Positions 12,301 through 25,100 of a DNA stretch of 64,000 bases are shown here, one piece after another. The notes under the pieces were generated by a model. That model did not search any database, was not told where the DNA came from, and saw nothing but the letters and a program-made list of their open reading frames with translations. The stretch covers positions 411,374 to 475,373 of the forward strand of contig MEHQ01004429.1 of the NCBI GenBank assembly GCA_008828725.1, written 5' to 3'. This DNA is from Saccharina japonica (taxonomy: Eukaryota > Sar > Phaeophyceae > Laminariales > Laminariaceae). The position numbers and the translations under genes were made by a program. How positions within the stretch are numbered: position 1 is the stretch's first letter; each line of letters begins with the position of its first letter.

Positions 12301-15300
12301 TGTAGATCATCTTTCTGCAGACCATCTTTCCGACGAGTGCAGCCTTTTCAACCGCACCGACGAAACGTTTCCCAAGAAAAATCGATCTTGGACACTACCA
12401 GGGTAATCCACACTTTGCTTTATCCATACGTTGCAGCAGGAGAAGACTAATAGAGATTGGGGGACCGTTTCGAGAATAATCTGCTGTTTGTCGTTCTAGA
12501 GATAATTAGGCGTTTGGTTCACACACTTACCCAGGGTAATTCGTACTTGATTTCAGTCCTCTGTTCTTGCAAAAGCAATTAAACTATAAATGTATCGGAT
12601 AGGATTCGACGCCCCTTTTCAGGTGTAGTCTGCAGGGGACCAAGCAACTGTCGCCATATCTCGCTTTGGGGGTACGCGTATACTGCTGTACAGCATACGT
12701 GCCCCAGGCCGGTTCGGCTCGGCGCTCACCAATGAGTTCCTCGTCGTCGAGGAGGTTGCCGGTGTTGGCACTAAGCCTCTCCAGGAGCAGCTGATCGAGC
12801 GCCATGAGTGCCTTGGTGTTGTTTGTCACCTGTCGACGCGTTTTATGGCAAAAACAAAACAAAAAAGAGGCATTTCGACAAACAGTAACAGCAGTGCACA
12901 TGAGTTCTTAAAAAACAACTATTAATATTGATCTCATGTCGCAGCAGAGAGGCCTCATTGATCCCAAACTATATACGATTTAACCTACGACGCAATGTTA
13001 CAACAGTAATAATTAACTCACACTACGAGTACCCTAACTCCAGCCACCCACCCATACGCTGTATACGTATAAGGGTAAGGGTTGACCATCGTCTCCCGCG
13101 GACGTGGAGACTCATACAGGACTTAAAGTATTCATAGCATTAACTGGCGTTGTATCGTCGGTTTGTACTTGTAGGTTTGGCGTTTTTTTTTATACTGCAG
13201 TAGGTTTCGTATTTGTGTCAATCGGGGAAATTTCACAAAGTTGAACTGCCGCTCTCATTGATGCAACAATAGAAGAGCCCATCGCTTTTCTACATGCGTA
13301 CTTCGTAGTTGTTTTGGCAAACGGCAATGGTCGGTCTGATATGAATTCGAAACAAAATAACAACACACACGCATACACACAGACACGAAACCGAGTATGC
13401 TACGCAGCGTCGAAAAATTGACGACATCGGGACAGATCCCGATCTCGATCATCCAGATCCTACTAACCTGCATCTATGCTATGTATATATGTTATTCAGG
13501 ATCTGTACAGTACAGACCCAATCCAGAAAACATGTCCTAGATCATGCAGGTCGTACGGCCCCCACCCGGCAGCACGAGCTGGTTCGGTACAGATCAGGAG
13601 TCTATCTGCCGTTAACTACTCAAATCTAGATCATTAAGTGGGAATGATCTATTAATATATGATCTGTCCGATGTGTGAATGTTTTTCGTTTTCGACCTTC
13701 ACTCTTTTCGTTTTTTTGTTGCTTATTTTGCACCCACTGTTTTGGGTCAACACGCTATTAGTACGCGGAACTAGTGTAGAAGTGTCATGCTTATGTTTGC
13801 TACCATAGTAGTAGTAACGGAGGGATAACGACTGACCGTGCGCTCGAAACAAAACGCCCAATGTGACCAGACTAAAATGTCTCCCGTGCCGACTGCTTGT
13901 ATGTTTTGTTTTTTCTTTAATCCTCCGGCGGATGGGTAAAAATAAAGCTTAAGCCCTCCACACTTCCACGTCTCACTGCGTGTCGTGTGTCAATTCACTC
14001 CATGCTCCCTCGGATATGGTTCACTCTTGTAACCGCGAGCAGAGTAAACAAGGAGCGAAGACTGTCCTGTCGAGCCTCTTTGAACTGGTGAAGCCGCCGT
14101 CGGAGTCAGTCGTCATGACCGGTTTTTCGTCGTGCGATCTACATACTGGTATGGGTATGACAATAAACGGGCGAAGGGATGGAGCCTCGTTCAAAACCCC
14201 CCTCCTCACCTCTTCCAACACGTTGTTGAGCTGCTCCTCCAAGCTCTTTTGCTCCTTCTGGATGACACCCCCCAAGAGCTGCTCTTCCAGCCCCTTCTGC
14301 GTGACCGTAAAGTCCACGACCGTTGTCTGCACAGCCGTGAGCATAGCACGATATGTAAAGAGATAACCACAAGAGCACGACGAAGCTACTCGTAGTATGC
14401 GTATTGCTACGGACAAAGCCATTTGCTACCGCAGTACGTAACTTTGAGCGGGGACACAAAGCGGCGATAGATAGTGTTATAGGGCGGTCAAGGGCCAGCA
14501 CACTGCTGCGAAACAGGGTAAGCACCCCCGCTTGGCAAAGGCTGCCAGCACGCAAATGATTTATCTAAAGCCCTTCTGCGTAACGGTAAAGTCCATCGTA
14601 CTACGTACGTACCGTTGTCTGAACCGCCGAGAGCGGCACGACGGAAGACAAAAAAAAAAAACGGCGAGAAATGCGCGACGAATCCATCCATTGTTTCCGA
14701 AGCAGCTTAACCCTGCTTTTTTTAGAACTTGAAAAACCTATCCTACACCAATTCCGAGCGTTTTGTCCCGAAAACCCGTGCAGTCAGTTCTTAAGGGATG
14801 AGCTTTTTACCAAGGCTGAACCTATCCGACACTAATTCCAAGTGTTACGTTCCCGAGAAAGCTGGTAAAAAATGGTGCAGTTCCAGAGGGGTTCAGCGGA
14901 GATGCAAAGCGGGTAAAATAATACCTGGTAGGCAAGAGGAAGCCGGTAGACTGCGAAACAGGCTCAGCACCCTCGCTTGGCAAGGCTGCTGCTATTAGGA
15001 GGGGCTATTATAGCAGTACATACCACCATGGCCCGAAATATAAGCACCGTTCTTATTACATATTCATATACAAACGGATCTCGTATTGAGGGACAGAGTG
15101 GTAATAATCAAGAGCTCACGACGGGCCCGAAAAACCGTATACTGCTGTCGTGTCTTTACACTCTATGTTTGGGTTCTGATTATTATGTATGTGTGTATAA
15201 TATGTTCCTTCCGTATCCGTTAAATATGTGGCCCGGGAACACTTGTTTCGTACCATGCTTTTATCAATGGTTGATCATCCTTATGGTTTTCCCAAAATAC

Positions 15301-18300
15301 AGACGGCAACAAAAAAAATCGGTTAAGATGGAGACGACGAGCGCGTGGACAACCGCAGAAAGTGGAGAAGGTGGGTGCTACATACTCCCCCCTTTTTTAG
15401 TATTCCACGATAACGCCTGCCTTACTGCTAAAAAAAAACATACCACACTAATTTCAAGTAGTATGTCCCCAAAAAGGTGGGAGTTACACTTCTTAAGAGG
15501 CTTTATTTTTTAGTGCTGTACACCCCGGTGACCGTGAATATTCCAAGATACTAAGCCAAGACGAGAGGTTTGTGACGTACGTACCTTAGCTTGATTTTCT
15601 GGGCTCAGATGCGGATTCGGCAGCCTCGTGGTCATGTAGAGCATGAAGGAGTCGTTGAACTCGCAAAGCTTGTCGGCCACGTTGATGTACTTGCTGCGAG
15701 CCTTGACGATAATCTGGCGAAACAAACAAAACAAAAATTAATACGAGAGGGTAACTTGAGGAAACCAACGCTTTAGCCCCGTGTTCTCCCTATCCTGAAA
15801 ATGTATCAGGATTTGTTTTTAGACGGCGCGAACGAGACGCGACACGGTGGTGCATAGCTTCCAAATTTGATCGTTCATTCGGTGTTCCCGGTTTATTTGC
15901 GTAGTCTTGACGTTAGCCATCCCGCAATGCGCAGCATGAGCTTCAGCGGTGATCACTCAGAAACATTCCCACCTTGAAATAAGGAAACTAAGGGAAACCA
16001 AAACAAAACGGAAACCGATTGGACTACATGCAGTAGACTATTGGACTACAGTAGACTATTGGATTCCAGTAGCCTATTGGACTACAGTAGCCTATTGGAC
16101 TACAGCAGCTTCAACGCTGATCACTCAGAAAAAAAACCACCCCCCGCCCCCGAAAGAAGAAAGCCCAAGAGAAATCAAAACAAAAAGGAAACCGATTGAA
16201 CTAGATACAGTAGACTATTGGGGTGCAGTAGACTATTGGACTAAAGTATCTTCGACGTTTATCACTCAGAAACATCCCCACCCCCCGCCCCCGAAAGAAG
16301 AAAGCTCAAGGGAAACCCATAAATCCCGTTTTTTTCAAACAGGAAGGAAGGAAGGGTACTGGTTGGCGTAAACGTTCAACATATTTTCCAGGCACCATCG
16401 TTGTACGAGTGAAATCGCGTGACTGGTTATGTACAGAAAAAAAACTCCGGTCGTTGAAAACAAACCTGTTTCTCGAGAACTGGCGTGAGCATTGGGTCGA
16501 TGTCTTCTTCCACCCCGGCGATAATGAGGGCCTTGCCCTCCATCATGCAGTACTCTAGCGTGTCCCTTAGCTTATCGCTGGAGAAGGACGTCACGCCCGC
16601 GGCGGGCAGTCGGTTCTTCTCGTGCCTGCGTATCCAGCTGAGCGCCTGGCCCTGCGGGTCTATCAGCAGGGGATATCGCGAGCTTCTGGTCACCTGTGGT
16701 GTATACGACAGCGGGGGGCGGGAGGGGGGGGGGGGTGATGACAATCGTATCCAAGCGACGGGTAGAGTTATAATGTTAAGGCATGCCTTATTTAGGGGCT
16801 GTACAAGTAATCCTAACCAAATTACGGTGTTTAAGCATAAGGGGATACATGGTTTTCGGGTCCACAATTGGTTCTGATTACTACGTACTTCGTATAACAA
16901 TAGCCCACCCCGTCATAATAGTCGGGCTGTGAGTAAGACATGCCTAGGCTGGTGTTTACGGCTGGTTAACGAGTGCTTGGGTTGTGAGTGAGGCGTGCCT
17001 CTCTTGAGTGGACTTTACGGCTAGGCGTTAGTTGGGTTTTGTATAAGGCATGCCTTGCCTGAACTTTACATTAGTAAAATGGCGATTGCATCGGAGGGTC
17101 CAAAATAATGGAACCACGGATTCGATCAGAATGTCTTAGAATTGATACCTCACAGAGAGTCACTCCTTTCCTTCGCCCCCGAAAAGCCGTGAGCAGAGTT
17201 GGTCACGAAAGTCTTGAGAGCATGCCAAGGCCTACCCGGTCAGGTATCAGCTGGGCTTTGATTAAGGCCTGCCTTGCCTGAACGTTATGGCTAGTTATCA
17301 GTCGGATTGTGAGTAAGGAATGCCTTGGACGAACTTTACGGCTAGGTATTACGTGGTTGAGTTTTGTATAAGGCATGCCTTGCCTGGACTTTACGCTTAG
17401 TTGTTAGGTGGGTGGCAAAGTAAGCCAACTACCGCAAAATGTCTTTTTAATTTATCATATGCAGAGGTACAATCGTTTCTCGATGCTGGTTTCTCGACAA
17501 CGTAACAGGTGCCAGAGTTAAAGAATGTAATTTATAGGATAGCCTTTGGGAACAGTAGACACGATCCGACACACAGAAAGCGCCAGTCAGATGCAAAAAT
17601 ACCCAGAATTCCGCAAAAGACCGCAAGCAACTAATTGTATCACCTACGTGGCTATATGCCAACCAGTCGGCTACTCATAAGAGTATGTATTTAGTCGGCT
17701 AATCGCAGCCCTAGTCTTGTTAAGAGTAGAAAAGCTCCGTCTGTGTCAATATGTCCACTCTTGTACATGTATGAAAGCCCTGCAGGTACCATAGCCTGTT
17801 GCCATGTTTGTTGCGCTACATAAAATTGAACAACTCCGGCATTAAATATATGCAGTTGTGTTTTGCGTGGGGTAACAACCTCGACAGTTTTGTTGCGTTT
17901 TTTACCTCGATAGCATTTCTTCGTCCACATGCATACCATACCATAGCATAGAACGGGGTGCACTCTAGAACGGAGTGCCGGGGCGTTGATATTTGGAAGG
18001 ATTATGTTACAGGTCCTATACGAAGTAGATCCTGTATTTTCCATTAGTAGATCCTGTACCTTCCGTATCGAACATATATCACTCGACAAACATGTGTTTG
18101 CACAAGAGCCGTGTCAAATATCTGTATATATATATCGTGCAAACCATATCATACTTATCAGAGATCTATCTGCCCTGAAAGATCTAGATCATGCAATGGG
18201 GATCTGTCTGATCTGTCTGATCCATCGAACGGATGTGTGAAATGCGTTTTGCTCACCAGTATCCCGTTTTGAATCGAGAGGGGATCCGTGGGCAGGCCAT

Positions 18301-19071
18301 CCAGATTCCAATCTCCGATTGTGCCCATGTCCACCAAGAAGGACGTTAAGTTTAACCCCTTCGTCAGCGGGATGCCTCGAGTCACCAGATCCTCACAAAA
18401 CCTTCATCGGGTGTGAATACGGAGGAGACGAAAACAAAGTGAGAGGGTCACATTTCAAACGACGGGACGATTGGGGGGGGGGGGGGGGGGGGGCGTACTC
18501 ATTTGTTGCTTGCCTGAGTCATTTTACCATTTACCACGCATCCCTTTCGAGACGGAGCACCGTTCCTACTCATAATAGATATATCTTCAATAGTTGCGCG
18601 CTGGAGAGGGGTGTACTCATTAGCCACATGCCATGCATGGCCGTAGTCGTATGGCCATTTCCCCTCGTATCTCGACAATGCCGGGACGGCGCACGTCGGG
18701 TGTTCACCGACCAGACAGACATTGCTAGCATCAAGCGTGAAGCGCCGTGGGGTGTTGGGGAGGAGAGGGGGTTCGTGGTCGTGATGCACATCGTTCCAAG
18801 CTACAGTAGTTACGGGGGGGGGGGGAATGATTCCGACGTCCAAATATATGATGCGAACATTTAGCTCTGCCCCGAAACAGGAGAGTCTCACCCGGGATAT
18901 GGATGCTGTATACCTCTGCGCTGAGCACTCTCAGTGCGGCAGCAATCTTAGCGAGAAAAATAAAACGCCGGCAAAGACACACAAGACACATCCGATGTTT
19001 ACTTCAAACAAATTCTTGGTCGAGGGGGGGGGGGAGGGCGACTGTTTGGGTTGCTTTGTTGGCTATATTGG

Positions 19072-19107
<36 letters not shown>

Positions 19108-22100
19108 TTTATCGCTTTGTTGGTTGTTTTGGTTGTTGTTTTGGTTATTTTGGTCGCTTTGATTGGATGTTTTGGTTGTTTTGTTGGTCATTTCGATCGT
19201 TTTGTTGGTTGTCTTGTTGTTTTGGTTGTTTTAGTGGTTGTTTTGGTTGTTTTGATCGCTTTGTTTGGTTGTTTTGGGTTGCTTTGTTGGTCATTTCGAG
19301 CGTTTTGTTGGTTGTCTTGTTTTGGTTGTTTTGGTTGTTTTGGTCGCTTTGTTTGGTTGTTTTGGGTTGCTTTGTCGGTTGCTTCGGTTGTTTTCAGGGG
19401 TTGTTTTGGTTTGTTTCGGTCGCGACCCATCCGCGTATTACACACCTGGTTTTGACCAAGTAATCTCGGAACTCCTGGTTAAAAGGGCCGCAGTATCCCA
19501 CGAAAGCGCATGAAAGGGCCACGTCGCCGACGAGCCTCCGCTTGGTATCGGCAAACTTGCGGCTATCCTCCGTCCAGCGAGTGCGCTCGCCGCCCAGGCC
19601 AACAATCAGGGCGGTGGCCTTGGAGAGATCGAAACGCGCGTCGGTAGGTGGCAAGGGAGTTTTTTTATGAGGATGCAGAATATATACGTATCGTATATAT
19701 AGTATACTTTTTATAAGTATATATGTGATATTTCATTGGCGATGAAGTATGTTGTGTCGGCCAAGAGGTTCATTCGAAATACTGCTTGTAAGTCTTCTTG
19801 CCCGTACATGTATGCCAGAAACGAGATTGCTATATATACCCGTATGTACACGGAGGAGATATTGTAGTGTTATATAGGACATATACTCCGAAGTACGTAT
19901 GTATAATGCTCAATCTCACAGCTATTACTTTTTAATTTATATCAATATACGCCATCCTCTGGAGGCGTTTTGAATGTGTATAGGCCAAAGTTCGGCGCGC
20001 GCCGCAAAAGCCAAACACAGTGGCGCGTAGCTCTCGTATGACGACCAGCGCGCTACAAAAAATACTTCCTTTCACCTTTAGGAATATGTCATTTAACGAT
20101 ACCGACAGTCCCACCTTAAACCTACGCCAGGGTAACAAGCACACAATCACGCGATCTCACCTGCTCCATTCGACTCCGCGTACGAGCGGCGTTGTCCTCG
20201 ATAGCCCGCTTTTTGGCCATCTGGGCTTCAAATTCGCCTTGAAGCTTGGCCAAAACGGCCTGTAGGGGGCAGCAGCAGCAACAACAGCAGTTCGTGTATA
20301 CGAACGCACAGAGATCGATAGGTGGATGGTAGAAGTGGCATACCAAGTTTGTCTTCGCAGACGATAGTTTCAAGTCCCCCGTTGGGTATGACCTCCCGTC
20401 CGACGATCGAACAGATTGAACATCGAGAGACCCTGATCATTTTGAGCGATCGATATGTTTCGTTCATACTCGCGTGCTTAATTAACGTTATTGGCAATAC
20501 ACCTTCAGCACTCGGGGCGCAGCGTCGGCCGAGAGCTCGTCAGACGCGCAGGCAGACTGCTAACGAACTACAATGTGCCGACCGTCATGGCTGGTTACGG
20601 TATAAAAAAAAATGTGCCGTTTGATCGAAAATTAGCATATGGTGGGAACGCCTTCAAAAGTATTCACCAGCCTTCATTTATCTGCACCTCGTTTCAATCC
20701 CCACCCACCCCCCAAAGCAACAGCACGTACTCCCTCTAGGTTACGCTTGCGTCTGAACACTAAATACCAAAACAGAAAGAGCTGCTGAGTCTAACGCAGC
20801 GCAACTTACGTAGCCGTTTTCGAAAAAACAATGAGGAGTTAGGGGTCTTCCGCTGTGCTTGTTAGTGACGAAAAGGATGGCAGAAACTCCAGGGGCAGAG
20901 ACCGCTTAACCCTCTTTGTACTTCACTGTGCAGAACCAAAGCGGAAGTAAGTGCAGCCCTTAATTTGTTAAGTATAATTTACCACTATTCTGCTGTTTCG
21001 AATATACAACAGAGAAATAGTTTTCTGCCACGATGGGCGGAAATATATGGGTAGTTTATGCATTTTTTTATTTTCTTTTTTTTTCCATCCCATTCATTAT
21101 CTTCGCACTTCCGTCTTTCTCCCTCCCTAGTCGTGACTCAGATCCGGGGTCACAAAGTAGGCTCCTCTCCCTCCTCCCCCACTATGGTTCTTGCCTTGGT
21201 TTTTACCGCGAGAAGATTTCAGCACTTTCTTCCCTCGTCAACTTTCGTCGAATTTTGCTTACCCACGCTATAATATGCGCTCTCGACAGTCGGTGTAACT
21301 ATGGATATTAAATGCCTCTTACATCTCCGTTCAGAGTGGCACTTCGTACCAATACATGATTCAAAACACAAGAAAAGCAAAAAAAAAACAAAACAAAAAA
21401 AAACATCTAACCAATTGATCTCTTTATGGAGTCGAACTACAAGAGGATCATGTTCAAGTTCAACATGCTCTATAACAGTACTGTACACAAAAACAAATTA
21501 AATCATGACTTTTTATGACGTTAAACTATTACAGGCGACAATCATACCGAACTTGTTCAATTTGACCATGCTCTATTTTCAGTACGCATACCTGGCAGCT
21601 TTGAAGCTTCGACTCGGCCGCCTCCAACTCCTTCTGAGCATCCTCCAGCTTCACCTCAGCTATTCTCAACGCCTCGAGCTTCGGCTTCACCACCTATCAT
21701 ACCGACAGACCACCAGGGGAGTGCAACAACAGCGTTTTGTCAGATATTGTTGTTGTTGTTGTTCTCAAATTGACTCTGCGGTCACGGGACAGGCTCCCAA
21801 AGCTCTGGAGTCGAAGGATACCTCAGGGGAGCTGTCCTCATTGGGTGTAAAAAAAGCGTCAAACGCAGAGCGATTCAGCTCCCCCAGTTTTTTGTATCGT
21901 TTCCTAAAACAAAGTATGAGTATATTCACACTATCAATACGTAATTTACTTTTTTCACCCACGGTGGCCACAGACGGCGAAACAGCAAGGGAATACACTA
22001 TTAATAAGCAAAACGTTTCTTATAAAATATTTGGAAAAAAAAAACATTATGAGCGCCCAACTGATGGAGGTGCCTCTATTAGGAGTAGGAACGGTGCTCC

Positions 22101-25100
22101 GTCTCGAAAGGGATGCGTGTTCAATGACCTAACGACTAAGACAAGCGACAAAGGAGTACCCCCCCCCCCCCCCCGGCCGCCGGGCCGAGGCGGCAAAGGG
22201 GTGCAGCCGGCGCGCATCCGTCTGCGAAAGAGATACGGTGTCAATGCTCGAACGACAAATGCAAGCAACAAATGAGTAGCGTCTCCCCCCCCCTTCCCCG
22301 AAGTACACCCCACCCACTCCCCCCTCCCCTTACCCTCTTTGTAGTATTTTACCTTGGAAGCCTCGTGATAGTACGTCATCGCCCTGCACCACGTGCACAG
22401 GCCCTCCGCGGCTTTGGAGGCGTTTCTTGCAACGGCGGGGTTGAAACCTTCCAGCTCCAGGTACGGCGCCATCAGCTCCACGGTCTCGTCGTTCATGAAG
22501 TCCTTCTCGTTCTGGGAGAAGGCGAAGATGGACTGCAGGAACCGAGCGTCCGATAGCATTCCCGCCTGCATATGCTTGTACGAGTCCTGTCCAAGAAGAA
22601 GAAGAAGAAAGGGCGGAGCGCGCGCCACAGACACACACATACACACACACGCGAGAACGATCGAACGTGGTTACGGTCATTATGCCTATTATCCCAAAGA
22701 AGAAAGGGCGGACCGCGCCACAGACACACACCACACACATACACACACGCGATAACGAACGGACGTGGTTATGGTGGTCATGACTATCCCACAGGCAGGC
22801 GTGCTGCCGTATCGTAGAGGTAACGACCTTTCACTCTGTCCCTAAATGTAATCAACGTTTCGATTCAATATTACTATGCTAAAAGGTTGCCTGTAGTTTG
22901 GGCTCCTCGCTCGAGGGGCTCTGTGCGAGTGCCTCTTTGATAAAAGTTGCAGCTCGTATATACCAGGTACCAGGTAACCACTCTGTTCCGATATATAAGC
23001 ACCTTTTATAAACTTATATTCAATAAAAATGTGCTTATATTTCGGTACATAGTGGTATATAATAATCTCGGCGCGCGAAATCTCATGGGGGTACGTACGT
23101 ATCAAACGAACATAGCAGTATTGTAATACACACATTGGGTACCCCGAGTTAAGAGCGCCCGAGATAAGAGCATGTTTGGGATGTAAGAGCGGTCAAATCG
23201 GCATGTCCCGCCTATACTAAAAGCTAGATATTGCCCAGTACAGATAAGAGCAATGTGTAGTTAAGAGCGCTTGTATTGGCTTGTCACCGGGCGGTCTTAT
23301 ATCGGGATACCCACTGTATACGCATTGGGTCCAACTATACAATGGTTGGATGTCTCCCCAGATACAATGATTGAGTACCCCCCCCCCCCAACTTCATACA
23401 ACTCGCCGAACATCTCACGGGGCTTCGCGCTTGGTTCTAGCAATTATGTCTGCCTGGTCGGTGAAAACCCGACATGCTCCGTCCCAGCATTGTAGGGATG
23501 CGAGGGTCTATGTTCATGCGACTACGATCATGCATGAATATCGAGTACACCGCCCCCCCCCCTCGTCAGGGAGAAATAGCTTCGCTCAAAAAGGGCAAGC
23601 CTAATACCCTTGCACCTTAGCCCTTAGTACGGCTCCGGCTCCCCACGGAAAGGCTCGTACGAGTGGAAGCGAGGCTCGGTACTCGCGCTGGCTATACGTA
23701 GCTCTTCACCCATTCAGAACTGAAACAAATGCCCCACACGAATTCCAAGTACTTTGTCCCCAAGTTCGTGGGACCAGTTCTGAAGGGAAGGGCGACGAAG
23801 AGCCCTCTTTCCTCGACGTGAACATGAAAGCGGAGAAACCTCCATCTACACCAAACAACCACGGCAGTCACCTTCGAAATATCTACCAGGTAGTGCTTGC
23901 AGTCTGCCTGACAAGCAGTATGTCCGTGCGATCTACAGAGGAGGTATGGTTCCGGTCCATACGACGAGTATTGTACTCGGAAGAGAGTTTGGTATTGAGG
24001 AATTGGAGGACTCTATCGGATGAAGACATTGAGGTGGTGTGCTATCAGGATAGCAGCCCCCCCGGTGGCGACATGCCTGCCACGGTGATGTTTGGTTCTG
24101 GGTCGATCCCGATGGGATAGGCACAGTAGTAACATATAAGCCTTCTTACGCCTAGACCACCTGCTCTTCTCCTCCGCCTGATCCCGTTCCCAGAGGAAGG
24201 TATACCTTTTTTTGGCTGAAACGTTTTAGGGATGACGGGGCTCCTTAACCCATTTAGGACTGCAGTCCCGATGTGGGGACAAAACACTTGAAATTAGACT
24301 GAAATATTTCGTTGAAGACAGTGCAGGTCTAAAAGGGTTAGGCCATATGGGATTGTTCATCGGGTATATAGTGCTTTTGTTTTCCTCCAAAATCAGTGTT
24401 TGTGGGTGGGGTTCAGAGCCACTTAATAAGTAACCACCCTCTATCGTAGCATGCGTCAGTGCTATTTACGGGGGGCCATAGTAAATAGGGGAGCTACGGT
24501 ACACACAAACACCTATATATTTACCTATTTTTACTAACAATATTTGGTCCTATTTACTACGGTCCCCCGCAATAGAGCGATCCACTAGCCTTTTCCCCCC
24601 GTGCCTTCATTAGCGGCGGCTTAGCCGGACCCCCCCCCCCCCCTGCCTGTCCCGTGTCCGAGACATAACATTAAGTGCGCACCTTGAGGAAGGGGAGGGT
24701 TTGCTTCTCCTTGCCGATGCCGATCGTGATCTCGTCGACCTGCACCGGCTGCACCTTCTCCATCTTGAGCAAGCCGACACAGTCGAATATGAGCTTGATG
24801 ACGTCGGACGGCTTCTGCAGCTTCTTCAATTCGTTCAGATCGTTCGCCTGATTTCCGTCCGGAGTTGGCGCCGCAATGTGACTTTTTGGTTCGATGGTTC
24901 AACTCATAATATTTATTGCCGTTGTAACCGAAGCGCGGCGACAGCTGCTGCGGCTGATCTGGTTGGTGCTCTGTAATGAATACTGTTTTATTGCGTTGGG
25001 AGTGAAATGTTCGAGTAATTGTTTTGTTTTAGAACACGGATGACAAAACACACGAGGATTCGCGTACAACAATATATATACCAGGTATATATCTGGTATG

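Noticed and set aside
18903..19463. Leucine/valine/phenylalanine-rich open frames of 134-186 residues on the plus strand.
   Set aside because: They are translations of the (GTT)n and TTGTTTTGG repeat; not a membrane protein gene.
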